Positions 23,247-33,930 of a stretch of 64,000 nucleotides of DNA are shown piece by piece (the first letter of the stretch is position 1; each line of letters starts with the position of its first letter). The notes beneath the pieces were generated by a model. It was not told the DNA's origin, ran no database searches, and saw nothing but the letters and a program-made list of their open reading frames with translations. This DNA is from Drosophila miranda. Lineage: Eukaryota > Arthropoda > Insecta > Diptera > Drosophilidae. The stretch spans positions 8,432,001 to 8,496,000 of the forward strand of contig NC_046677.1 in the NCBI RefSeq assembly GCF_003369915.1, read 5' to 3'. A program made the translations under genes and the position numbers.

Positions 23247-26200
23247 ATGGATGTCCTGCATGTCCTGGATGTCGTGGATGTCGCACAAGCGACTTCCCTC
23301 CACCAGCCACAGCCACAGTCTCAGTCCCAGTCCCAGTCCCCATCCAAGTCCCCAACAGGAAGCGGGCATGGCCAATTGATTTTGACGGCAACGAGGACGA
23401 AGACTAGGAGGACTACGAGGACTAGGACTAGGAGCAAACTAAGACAAACTAAGATAATTCAATCGCGTTTTTTACATATTTATGGTTACTTTTTCTTCGG
23501 TTCCTTGATGAGTTACATTAAAACTATTTGCGCATCAATGGTGCAGCAAATGGCAGCGGAAGCGGATAAAGAAACGGAAGTGGAAGTGGCAGTGGCATTG
23601 CCAGCAGCCAAAGCAAAAAGGAAGCCAGTAACGGAAACGGAAACAGCAACGGGAATGGGTGTGGGAATGGGAACGGGAACGGATGCCCGCATCGTGGCAA
23701 CGGGAATTTGCATTATAAGACTGATAACATTAAAAAGATTTCTAGAGATTTCCACAACCGACAAACACAATCAAAAGCATCAGCAGCAGCAGCAGCAGCA
23801 TCAGCACCAGCCATGGCAATCAGCAGCGTCAGCAATGTCACCAACGTCAGTAGAAGCGTCAGCTGTTGGTGGAGGAGGAGGAGGAGAAGCAGATCCAGTC
23901 CAAAATAGAAGACACTCACATCCACATACACCCTCGCATTCCCATATACGACATCCACAGGCGTGTTGGCGGCACCAGCTGACACCAGGCATACTGCTTA
24001 TGCTCCTTTTGCTCAGCAGCCTCTGGCCGGACTGCTGCGACTGCCTGCACGGCGGCGGCAATACGGTGAAGACCAAATACGGCCTGCTGCGTGGGATTGT
24101 GGTGCGCTCCACGCCGCTGGTGGAGGCATTCCTCGGCATACCCTATGCCTCGGCGCCTGTGGGCAGTCTCAGGTGAGTCAAAATCGAGTTGTGTGTGTGT
24201 GTGTGTGTGTTAGTGTGTGCTCCGGCTCCAGCTCCGGCTCAGGCATGTTGCACAAGATTACGTTTTCCGGGTCGTGGATTGTGGCGTGGTTGAAGTGAAA
24301 TCTTGTTTCAAATAGAGACAACATCGTGAAGCACGGTACGAGTTGCTTTTAAGTGGTAGAACATTTCCAGGAAAGGTGTACAAATATTTTTTTTTAATTT
24401 TTTGCATATAAAGAGACTACAGTCTGGTAAAATTTAAGGTGCCTTAATCATTGATTTTTCTTTTGTTGGTAGAATGATTACAAATTGAGAAATAAACTGT
24501 GCCTTAGCTACATCAATTCTTTGACCTATAGTTTAGATTTAATCTCTTCTGTAAGTGTTCTTTGTAATAACAATAATTCCTGATCGGTCGTGGTCGTGTA
24601 CCGGCGAAGTTAAGGCAGTTTATGGCGCTCTCACGCTCCCATCTCTATGGTAGAAGGGCACGCAATCTGAACGCCACATGGGGGTCGTCTCCAGGCTCTT
24701 TTGCCTCGTTCAGACGAAACTTTTTTCACACAGAGCAGCAAAAGTTTAGCCAAAGCAATTTTAATAATTATTCTCATGAAATATGTGTGTGGATGGTTGC
24801 TGTTGCCGGGGGTCCTAGTACTTTTTACACCCACCTAACGCTTGCCTGCAAGTAAGGACTTTACGGATCTCGGCCTCTGGCCTGGCCCTAGGTCTAGCAC
24901 TGGCACTGGCTCTGGCTCTGGCCCGGGCGCCACCTCGGTCGCGCAAATCCCAAAGCTTTGTTTGAGGATTTAAAGTTCCATGGGGACACAGGATACGAAG
25001 GAGCACACGGCGACCGCTCTGGCTCGTAATGAAGCCCAAGTGCTACTTGGAATTAATCTACAACTTTTACGTATACGTAACAATTAGAAAAAAACTTTTC
25101 ATTATTCGGTTAGTTTTCTGTGGAAAGATTTGAAAACCGGAAGAAGAACTGCACGATTTGCTTTGTTATTCCCCAGTACGAATAAGCGAATGGTTTACCC
25201 AATTAATAATGAAGCAGTTGACAGGTCCTGGATGCAGCAGCAGTTCTTCCACCAAGGACCTCTCCATGAGACACGACACACAAAAAGTTCGATAAGCCAT
25301 TTCGAGCAGTTGATGCCATTGAACGGCGCAAACGAGAACGAGAACGAGAACTCTCGAACAAGAACTCTCGAACGAGAGAACTCAGACCAAACTGAAGTTT
25401 TGTGGGGGATATTACAAAAGTTACCCGCCCCATCCCCATACCTCCCCGTTACTTGGGCACTTTCACACTTGCACACGGCACTCACACGCTCAGACATGTA
25501 CAGTACAGGACACAGACATGTACATGAAGCAGGATCCTGAAGTCAGGAGCCTGGTTTCGAAGGAGCCCAACCGAAAGCAAAAGCAAAAACCTTTTGTGTG
25601 ACATGCATGAACAACAAGTGTGTTTGATGAAGCGATTGGATGAAGTACTTAAAGGGCCCTTCATCGCCTCCTTTCGCTCGCTCGCTCCATTGATGTTTGC
25701 TTAGCCACAATTCCTGAAAATTGTTCTTTAATTACTTCCGTGTGGTAGGAATGTGACGCCAGCCCCACCGGGGTAGATGGAGAGTGAAATGAAGTCGTTT
25801 ATGAATGCGGTTCATTATCATGCAGCAACAGATGCCAGAAATCGGCAAACAGAACTTAATCAAATGCCAGGGCACCTTGTGGGAAGCCCAGCTTGCCCAC
25901 GCGGCATGTGTTGCACGACGGAGAGTATGGAGTGGTACTTTCTTTTCTCCGATAAAACGTGATATTTCACGAACCGTCAATACATGGCTGGCTGGATAGC
26001 AGGCGAGAGCTTACAATATTAATCAAGGCAAGGGGGACAAACGCATCTGTCGCCAAAGTTTCTAATCAAAAATTCAAAAAATGTTAATACAAATAAATGG
26101 AGAGAAGGCAAGCTTAGGAGACCCTTAGACCATTACGCATTGTTTTATATAGTTTGTATGTACTAAATGTATGTATATGATTATAATGGGGGGGTGTGTG

Positions 26201-29200
26201 TATTCTATTAGAGATGTCCATTGGATTAAATAGATATAATACATGGGACGTAATGCATGTAGTTTCCTAGATCAACACATTATATGTATATAAATGTAGA
26301 TATATTAAAGTACAAACTCTTACCTCATTGATCTTCCCGATGATTCCAAAATATGTGCTTTATACGGTGGTCCTTCCATCTCTCCGAAAGAAAATTATTA
26401 TCATATCTAGAACACATATTCTCCTTTAGAGTCTTTCCGTGCAGCCTGGAAGCAAAAATATTTACACAAAAATGGAATTCAATTGAAAGCTTTTAATGTT
26501 TTAGATAAAATTGTGTATGTAGTCAAGCAAGCATGAATATTTATGTTTTTAGCAGCGCATACACGTACAGTTTTTTTTTTTTGTTTGACTACAATACAGA
26601 GTGAAAAACGTGCCAAGTCGAATTTGTACACATGTATATGTGGAAGTTAAAAAACTACGATACACGAACACACACAATAAAACGATTGCTTTTAACGCTC
26701 GAAAAAGTAGCGAAAACAAAAAATTGTTATATTCGTTTAAAAATAGTTTAAAGTGAAACTTTTGCGAGGGCTTTTACCCGACAAAAAAAGTATTAATTTT
26801 TACTGTGGTGCATGTCGAACGGTTTACAGATGTGCGGGGCCCAAAACTAGGAACGTGAAACACAAACACACACACACCAACAGCCATCACGTACACGTAT
26901 GGCTGAAGAATTCTGCTTGCCACAAAATTGGGAGGCGAGCTTTTTGTTTCTGCGGTCCATTGTCTGTCATTTGCCAAGGGGCGGGAAGAGAGAGATAAAC
27001 CGAGAGGGAGAGACAAAGGAGGCGGGAAAGCCACAAAACCAAAAAAGAAACAATCAAAACGTTTCGCGTCAATTATCGCGTGTCATAAAATCAACAACAA
27101 AGCAGCATTTACCGCTTATCGCTCCGCCAGCCCTGGTGCAATCATCTGTCCGCCTCCTGGCTCATCCGCTCCACACGGACCCTCACGCTGATGATGGTTG
27201 ATCGATGGATTTCAGCGCAAAACAATAAAATTGCACAATTAATCAAAGGCAGTTTGCACTTTTGATTGATGGGCGGGTACTTAGTTTCTGTGTTTTACGA
27301 GCCAAACGAATCCTTTTCCTTTAATCGCCACCATACACCCACACCAAACACACACCCCCGTACGCCCACATATTTAGCACACACGACCCCGAAGACCACA
27401 TGAAAACGTGATGCCTCACAAGTGGCCGAAAATTGAATATTTACTTATGCGCGCCCTCTTTTTGCCACAGATTTATGCCTCCCATAACGCCATCCACTTG
27501 GAAAACGGTTCGCAATGCGGATCGATTCTCGCCCGTCTGTCCACAGAACGTGCCCATTCCACCCAACGGGCCGGAGGCGCTGCTGGAGGTGCCGCGCGCC
27601 CGTCTGGCCCAATTGCGGCGTCTGTTGCCGCTGCTCAAGAACCAATCGGAAGACTGCTTATACCTTAATATCTATGTGCCCTATGAGACGCGCCGCTCGA
27701 AACGTAAGTGCCAGGCAAAGTTTATACGTTTTTTCCGGCAAATTTAAGTGAAACAAAGTGATAAAATGTACTTACCGCTCTCCTGTTTCTTTTTCTCTGG
27801 CGGACGCGTGTGTTAACATTTTACTAAGAAAAAAAGCAAAAACAAAAAGGGGGAAACGCTGTTACTTGTGCATGAACATGGCGGCGATTAACATTTGGGG
27901 TTACTTTACTTGTTGCAAATATTTAATCCGGTGTTTCTGGTCGTTACTGCATTGGTGTCGTGGCTCTCAATTCCGTAGTGCATTGCAGTTTAATATAATT
28001 ATCAACAACTGCAAGCGCTGTGGACTTGGCAGCTCCGATAGCCGCAAACACAGCTGCAGCAGCGATAGTGATAGCGATGAACCCAATTAGTCAATTATCG
28101 CATTAATCATCCTGTTTCCCCCCCATCCCTAAAGGCAATGTGGACGCTGATGTTGAGAGTGCAGAAACAACGGCAACAAAACTCTCTACTGTGGTGTTCA
28201 TACATGGCGAATCGTTCGACTGGAACTCTGGCAATCCGTACGATGGCTCCGAGCTGGCGGCCCACGGCAATGTCATCGTTGTGACAATCAATTTTCGCCT
28301 GGGGATCCTTGGTTTCCTGAAGACCGGCGGCAAGGAGAGCGCCCAAGGTAACTTTGGTCTGATGGATCTGGTGGCCGGCCTGCACTGGCTCAAGGAGAAT
28401 CTGCCGGCCTTTGGGGGTGATCCGCAAAGCATTACGCTGCTCGGCTATGGCACGGGTGCCGTGTTGGCCAACATATTGGTTGTCTCTCCAGTGTCGAGTG
28501 GTAAGATCTGATCAGAGATCAGAGAGAGTCTTTCCTCAACCTTTAACCTTTCATCTTTTAGATCTAATACAGCGCACAGTTCTGGTCAGTGGTTCCGCCT
28601 TGTCGCCCTGGGCCATACAAAAGAATCCACTCTTCGTAAAGCGGCGCGTGGCAGAGCAGACGGGTTGCCATGGCGATATGCTGTACGATGATCTGGCGCC
28701 CTGTTTGCGAACCAAAAGCGTGGCCGAACTGCTGGCCGTCAAGGTGGATCATCCACGGTATGTGAGAGAGGGTTATTTTAAGCGTATCCAACCCAAATGT
28801 AATCTCTTTCATTTCAGATTCCTGGTCGGCTTCGCTCCATTTGTGGATGGAACTGTTATATCGCCCGTTGCCAATCCCTTGGGTAGCACCACGTTGCCCC
28901 TGGGGTCAGCTATTGTTAGGTAAAGCGATTCGAAACGCATCTAAGATCATATTTTAATTATTTTTCTGGTAAACAGTACTTCAGGAATTGAATATGCAAA
29001 CTTTCCGAAACGAGACCTCATATTCTGCCTTAGTTCTGTGGAATCCTACCTGGATTTGAGTGCCCAAGACCTAGAGTTTGGCTTTAATGAGACGCGCCGT
29101 GATCGCATTCTACGCACTTTTGTGCGCAATAATTTTCATTATCATTTGAATGAAATATTTGCCGTCTTAAAGGTGGGTTCAATTAATTTAAAATTAAAAT

Positions 29201-31587
29201 ACCTGATTTTAAATCGTTTTTTATACCATAGAATGAGTACACCGACTGGGAGAAAGCCATACGAAATCCTTTGAGCTCACGCGATGCCACCCTTCAGTTC
29301 CTCAGCGATGGCCATACGGCTTCGCCTCTGATTAAGCTCGGCTACATGCACAGCCTCCGCGGGGGTCGCACTTATTTCCTGCACTTTAAGCACAAAACTG
29401 TCGAAGAGGAATACCCACAGGTGTGTATTCAACTGGGGAAACAATCAATTAAGTCTATATTTACCGTTTACTTACCGAATCCTTAGAGAACCGGCTCTGT
29501 TCGTGGCGAAGATGTGCCTTTTTGGTTAGGTCTGCCCATATCCCCGCTCTTTCCACACAACTACACAACTCAGGAGCGTCAAATCGGTCGCCTAATGCTG
29601 CGATATCTGTCCAACTTTGCCAAGACAGGGTAAACGAAAACATCTCTTAAATGAAGTCTTCCACTAACTCTCGTATTCGACAGCAATCCGAACCAATCCA
29701 CTGCGAAAACAGCCTTGGGTAATGCAGAAGATGCTACCTTGCATCAGCAGAAGAAACGCTCGGCAGCTGTGGCCCCTAATCCACATCTCAGCGATGCGAT
29801 GACTTTGGCGGTGCTTTACAATCAGCGACGCAGCAATGCCATGCATGAGAAACGCTCCTATATTCGACGCCGCTTGCGGAGTAATAATGATGGTGCCTTC
29901 ACTCAGCTGGGGCTGGCCAGTGAGCGGGATGTGGGCAGCTACGAGGGTGATGATCTCCCCTTTTGGGACGCCTACGATGTGGTCAACCAGCTGTATGTGG
30001 AGTTGGGTAAGCTATCACGAACATTCAACAGAAGATCTTTTGGTTTTATGATAACTATTCCCTTTGCAGGCAACAAAGCAAACATTCAGAGCCATTATCG
30101 CGGCCATAAGCTGTCCATGTGGTTGAACCTCATCCCTCAACTGCATCGCCATTTCAATATCAATGACCAGTCCATGAGACATCATCAATTCCAGGATGAT
30201 ATGAACAATAGGGATCTGTATGAAGGTTAGCAATCCACTCCATAAGAAAGCTTCGTTCCAGGCTATAGATTTTCACTTGATCTATCTTTTTAGGCGTTGT
30301 GCGTCCACAGTTGCAGACGAAACCAGCAGAAGATGATAACATCATCATTATACAGAAGAGTAGAACGACCACGACAACGCCGCCACCGCCACCGCCAAAG
30401 ACATCTAGTGCAAATGTAACGCAAGCCTTGAATCCCATGATCAGCGGAACAGCTACCACCACAGGTTGATCTTTATTTTTATAATTAAAAAATGGCAATC
30501 TGCTGACATTGAATCTCTTACAGAATGTGGCATCGATGGTGCCATGTCCGTCTCCGAATTGACCACAACTCAAGCGCCGAAAGACAATCGAACTGGAGGA
30601 CATACTCGGGTGGAGACCCAAAAGGACCTGGCCACCGCTTCGACGGGCATCATTGGCAATCTGGAGCTACTGCGGCGGCTGAGCGGCAAACAGTTCCAGA
30701 GCTACACCACAGCATTGATTGCCACAGTGGCCGTGGGGTGCTTCTTGCTCATCCTCAATGTCCTCATCTTTGCGGGGATCTATCATCAGCGCGAGAAGCG
30801 TGCGCGGGATGCGAAAACCAAGGAGGAGCTGCAGGAAAGCGATACCAGCAAAAGTTCCAGCATGCTCAAGCTGAATGCTTTAATTGGTGGTGGTGGAGGA
30901 GGACCTGGTGGTTGCGGATCTGGTGATCCCGCGGATGCGTACTCTCTCAGCGGCACTGTGGTGGACAGCAAGGGCGGTGTGGGTGTTGTCTTTGGGGAAT
31001 ACAGCTGCTACGATGAGAAGACCAAGCAGCTGAAGGAGGAGAAGCTCATTGTGGAGCTGCCACCATCGTCGTCGGTGTCGGTTCCCGGGCAAACGTCTCT
31101 CATGATGGACAGCTGGGGCGCCTGCTCCACCAGCACACTCGATCTGCTGAACACCAAACCAGGCATCGGAATGGCGGATAGCCACCTAGAGATGGTCTCC
31201 TACAATGCCCTTCCCACGTTAATGGAGACCACGTCGGCGCTGAGCAGCAAGCGCGGATCCTTTGTGGACAACAGCCTGCAGTTCAACAGTCCGCAGCAGT
31301 TCGACTATGCAGTCCAGTCATCAGATCAGATGTCTTTCAAGGCTATCGAAGAGGCCGTCAAGGCGGCGGCCATCCAAGACTCTGAGATCATGCGAGATGA
31401 TGGCATACCCGAACCGCCGCCCCCGCCGCGATCTTTTCTGGCTGCCCAACAGCAACAACAACAACAACAGCAGCAGCAACAACAACAGGGTATACTGCGG
31501 CAGACGGGGACTGCGGGCAGTGCGACGACGGGTCCAGGGAGCAGCGGGAGCAAGAAACGTGTACATATTCAGGAAATCTCTGTCTAG
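23247..31587 (+). CDS. Nlg2: Neuroligin 2 (postsynaptic cholinesterase-like adhesion protein)
   Basis: Single-pass synaptic adhesion receptor that binds presynaptic neurexin. Twelve coding exons join in frame: 23247-24172, 27471-27703, 28135-28500, 28562-28757, 28818-28919, 28977-29172, 29232-29420, 29487-29629, 29684-30006, 30070-30225, 30294-30464 and 30524-31587 (1354 residues). The first ~245 residues are low-complexity (Gln-, Gly-, His-rich); a hydrophobic signal-like segment GILLMLLLLSSLW starts near 248, so a later ATG (for example 23835) may be the real start. The esterase-like domain follows (YGLLRG, EAFLGIPYA, EDCLYLN, NFRLGILGFL). The nucleophile motif is GYGTGA (~490-495) instead of GESAG, so it is catalytically dead, as in all neuroligins. 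A transmembrane helix spans about 1063-1087. The cytoplasmic tail has a 15-residue poly-Gln (~1308-1322) and ends HIQEISV. Identity as Nlg2 rather than another neuroligin rests on the neighbouring genes. Confidence 0.9.
24173..27470 (+). other. Nlg2 intron between coding exons 1 and 2, no gene seen
   Basis: A 3.3-kb intron bounded by CTCAG|GTGAGT and TTGCCACAG|A. It contains a (GT)n tract right after the donor, a GAACGAGAAC/CTCTCGAAC short-repeat cluster at about 25329-25383, and AT-rich DNA. No additional exon or RNA gene was recognised. Confidence 0.7.
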
Positions 31588-32160
31588 CATGCATTACCCT
31601 CCAACTCTTACTACGACTAATCACAATGTAAGCCCCTCATTTCATCTCGTATCCTTCTACTCATTTGAGGATCAGTTCTTGATTTATTCTCTCTCTAATT
31701 TCAAACACACACACAACACAAACTGCCCCTCCTCTCTCTCTCTGTCTGCATTAGAGCCTTTTTCTGTATGTGCTCTGTTTTGTGAGAAGATGATGCAAAA
31801 AATCGATGTAACTGTATGTATTATGTGTATGTATGTATGTTTGTACATTATGTAAATGTTCCTGGTAGTCCGTGGGAATGTGAGAAATATAAGTGGAAAA
31901 ATTCAAGTGTAGGAATCATTTTGTCGAAAATGTTATATTGTATCATTGTGTGTATAGTTTTTATGTTCCTTTCGATCGTACGTACGATTAGGATTCACGT
32001 ATTATATTGTATTTGCTTGTTATTTAATAATTAGCGAAATCAAAATCGGAAAATATATATATGTAACTGGCTTTTAATTATTTATAATACCATAAACTAC
32101 AACTATGATACGCATACTGTATTTAAATGTATTGTAAAATATTGACTCTATTTGTATGAA
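31588..32160 (+). other. Nlg2 3' UTR region
   Basis: AT-rich sequence after the Nlg2 stop, with TATATATA tracts and a 14-bp perfect palindrome ATCGTACGTACGAT at 31975-31988. I did not find a canonical AATAAA close to the stop, so the exact 3' end is uncertain. Confidence 0.45.
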
Positions 32161-32363
32161 ATACATATGTAATACAAAAATCACCAACTATTTCCATACT
32201 AATGTTCGACTCGAGACGCAGCCGAGAAGGCTGCGGAAGAGAATGATCAAGAATAGCACAAAAAACAACATACCGAACCCTGCGCACCGCTGATATACTG
32301 CATAAGATCGGAGTAAAGCAGCATTCAAACGTAAGACAGGCAATCATAGCCATGTTGTGCTGA

Positions 32364-32600
32364 TCAGAACTCATCCACTCGAGCCAAGAAGGTTGTATGT
32401 TCGCTGTGCCGGAGTGTGTAGAAGACCAAAGTATTAAAAACCAGTGCCTTCAGATACAGGTAGCAGCGGGGGCTTTTTAAAATCAGTAACTGGCCTTCGA
32501 TAGACGTCTTACAACTAATGGGGTACAGATAACCAGCAATATGTTTGCAAAAAACCAACAGAAGTGTCTCTATAGTTAACCGATCATTCCAAGGATCCAT
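32364..32600 (-). CDS. Unassigned 78-codon reading frame, possible gene remnant
   Basis: A minus-strand frame beginning MDPWNDRLTIETLLLVFC and ending FLARVDEF before TGA. It is hydrophobic and Leu/Tyr-rich with natural-looking composition. Beyond the stop, other frames on the same strand stay open to about 32123, and a well-formed short intron (donor GTATGT, acceptor CTCTTCCGCAG, 32275 to 32231) can be drawn, so this might be a decayed or fast-evolving small gene. I do not recognise it. It lies between the convergent ends of Nlg2 and CG13773 and could equally be chance. Confidence 0.25.
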   Translation of the reverse strand: MDPWNDRLTIETLLLVFCKHIAGYLYPISCKTSIEGQLLILKSPRCYLYLKALVFNTLVFYTLRHSEHTTFLARVDEF

Positions 32601-32878
32601 TCATTCAATATGTGACATATGACGTTAGTCTTTAAACTGTCTGTTTAACGCTTTGTCTTTTGCAGGCAACTGCGTTTATTTTGTCAAAAAAAATCGTCTG
32701 GACTTTGGGTGTTAATCAAATTAACTTGATTTCACATTGTTTTTTGGACTGAACGGTTAATACAGCATAGAGGAGGATAGATGAGGCACTAGTTACATAA
32801 TGTGTAGTACGAGTACTACTTCTTAATTTGTACTAATCAGAGATTGTGAAAAACACGGGGGGATGCGGGATTTTAAAG

Positions 32879-33715
32879 CTATATTGGCTCTGCTTTTATT
32901 ACTTTTTTCACTTTCTTTGTCAGCTTGTCGTCCCTTTCAGCTGCTTTACGTTTTGTCGTTTGTTTTTTCTTAGGTGAGGGCGCCTCCATACCGGGCTCCA
33001 TTTTAATTAATTCTATTAGTGCGTCGAGCTCCAATTCGGGTTTAACCTCCTCCGGCTCTGGGCTAACCTGCTCCGGCTCTGGGCTGCCAAACTTGATGGA
33101 TTGGTTCTGCGGTTATAAAACAGTACGAATTACATTACATTTTCCAATTTCTCGCAAAGAGTAACATACCACCGGCTCTTGGCCCTCCTCCAGCAATAGT
33201 TCTCCCTCGATGTAGGGCATCACATTGCTCATGTTGAAGCTTTTGATGCGAAAATTAATGTCCTGATCCATGGTAATGCCCTCCCGGGTGTTCTTATTGT
33301 TGGTGAAGCGAATTATTGTGTTGAATACCTTGTAGATGATGGCGCTGACCTGGTGCTTGGATATGTGCCGCACAACTCCACTCAGGACGGCCCCCTCCAC
33401 GGGCTGGAAGACATAGAAGTCCGCGTTGATAAGCAAGTGCAAGCTGGGATCATCCGCTCGCAAGGCTGCCGTCTGGCCCAGGACCTTGATTTTCTTAATG
33501 CCCAACACAATGGCAGATAGGTTGGCATCGTATATTCCCACTTTTGTGCGGATGAGCAGCTCGTGGAGCGCATGCTTGAAACTGGCCATGCCGTACGGTC
33601 CCATCGACAGGTGCATGTCCGTGTTGACGCAATTCACGCATGACCCGGGATTGTTGGCGTACGTCTCCAACTCCTGGGTTGAAAATTTTATATATTTCTG
33701 TAATATTCGCGACAT
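32879..33715 (-). CDS. CG13773: RNA polymerase I subunit RPA43 (TWISTNB/POLR1F family)
   Basis: Subunit of nuclear RNA polymerase I that forms the stalk and contacts the Rrn3/TIF-IA initiation factor, so it acts in rRNA synthesis in the nucleolus. Two exons: 33715-33170 and 33106-32879, with donor GTG|GTATGT and acceptor AACCGCAG, giving 257 residues in frame. The N-terminal half carries the Rpb7/RPA43 N-terminal fold (GIYDANLSAIVLGIKKIKVL) and an OB-fold-like part (ADFYVFQPVEGAVLSGVV, ISKHQVSAIIYKVFN), and the C-terminus is Lys-rich (PSPKKKQTTKRKAAER), typical of the family. I start it at MSRILQKYIKF; an upstream in-frame ATG at 33751 would add 12 unlikely residues. It shares a 215-bp intergenic region with divergent Rat1. 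The D. melanogaster name is from memory of the locus. Confidence 0.85.
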
Positions 33716-33930
33716 TTTATAAAATGTAATTATTTCTCCGAGACGAACCACATGTTCTCTGCCAGCGGATGATCGATGAATCGACTATCGATGGTTTTTC
33801 GTGCCGATAGGATGCAGCGATGTTCTTCCATCCCTAGTGGAAACATGCTGTATTAAAGGTGGAAAAAACGGAAAAATCACGACAAAGAAAATAAGAAAGA
33901 TTAAGATAACGATTTTATACAGCTCTCAAG
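33716..33930. promoter_or_regulatory. Divergent promoter of CG13773 and Rat1
   Basis: Only 215 bp separate the two start codons. There is no TATA box. Two ATCGAT-containing words (TGATCGATGA at about 33769 and CTATCGATGG at about 33785) resemble half-strength DRE sites, a common arrangement at bidirectional Drosophila housekeeping promoters. Confidence 0.55.

Noticed and set aside
28490..28500. Loss of the esterase nucleophile (GYGTGA) as a mutation in Nlg2
   Set aside because: Neuroligins as a family lack the catalytic Ser, so this is normal and not decay.
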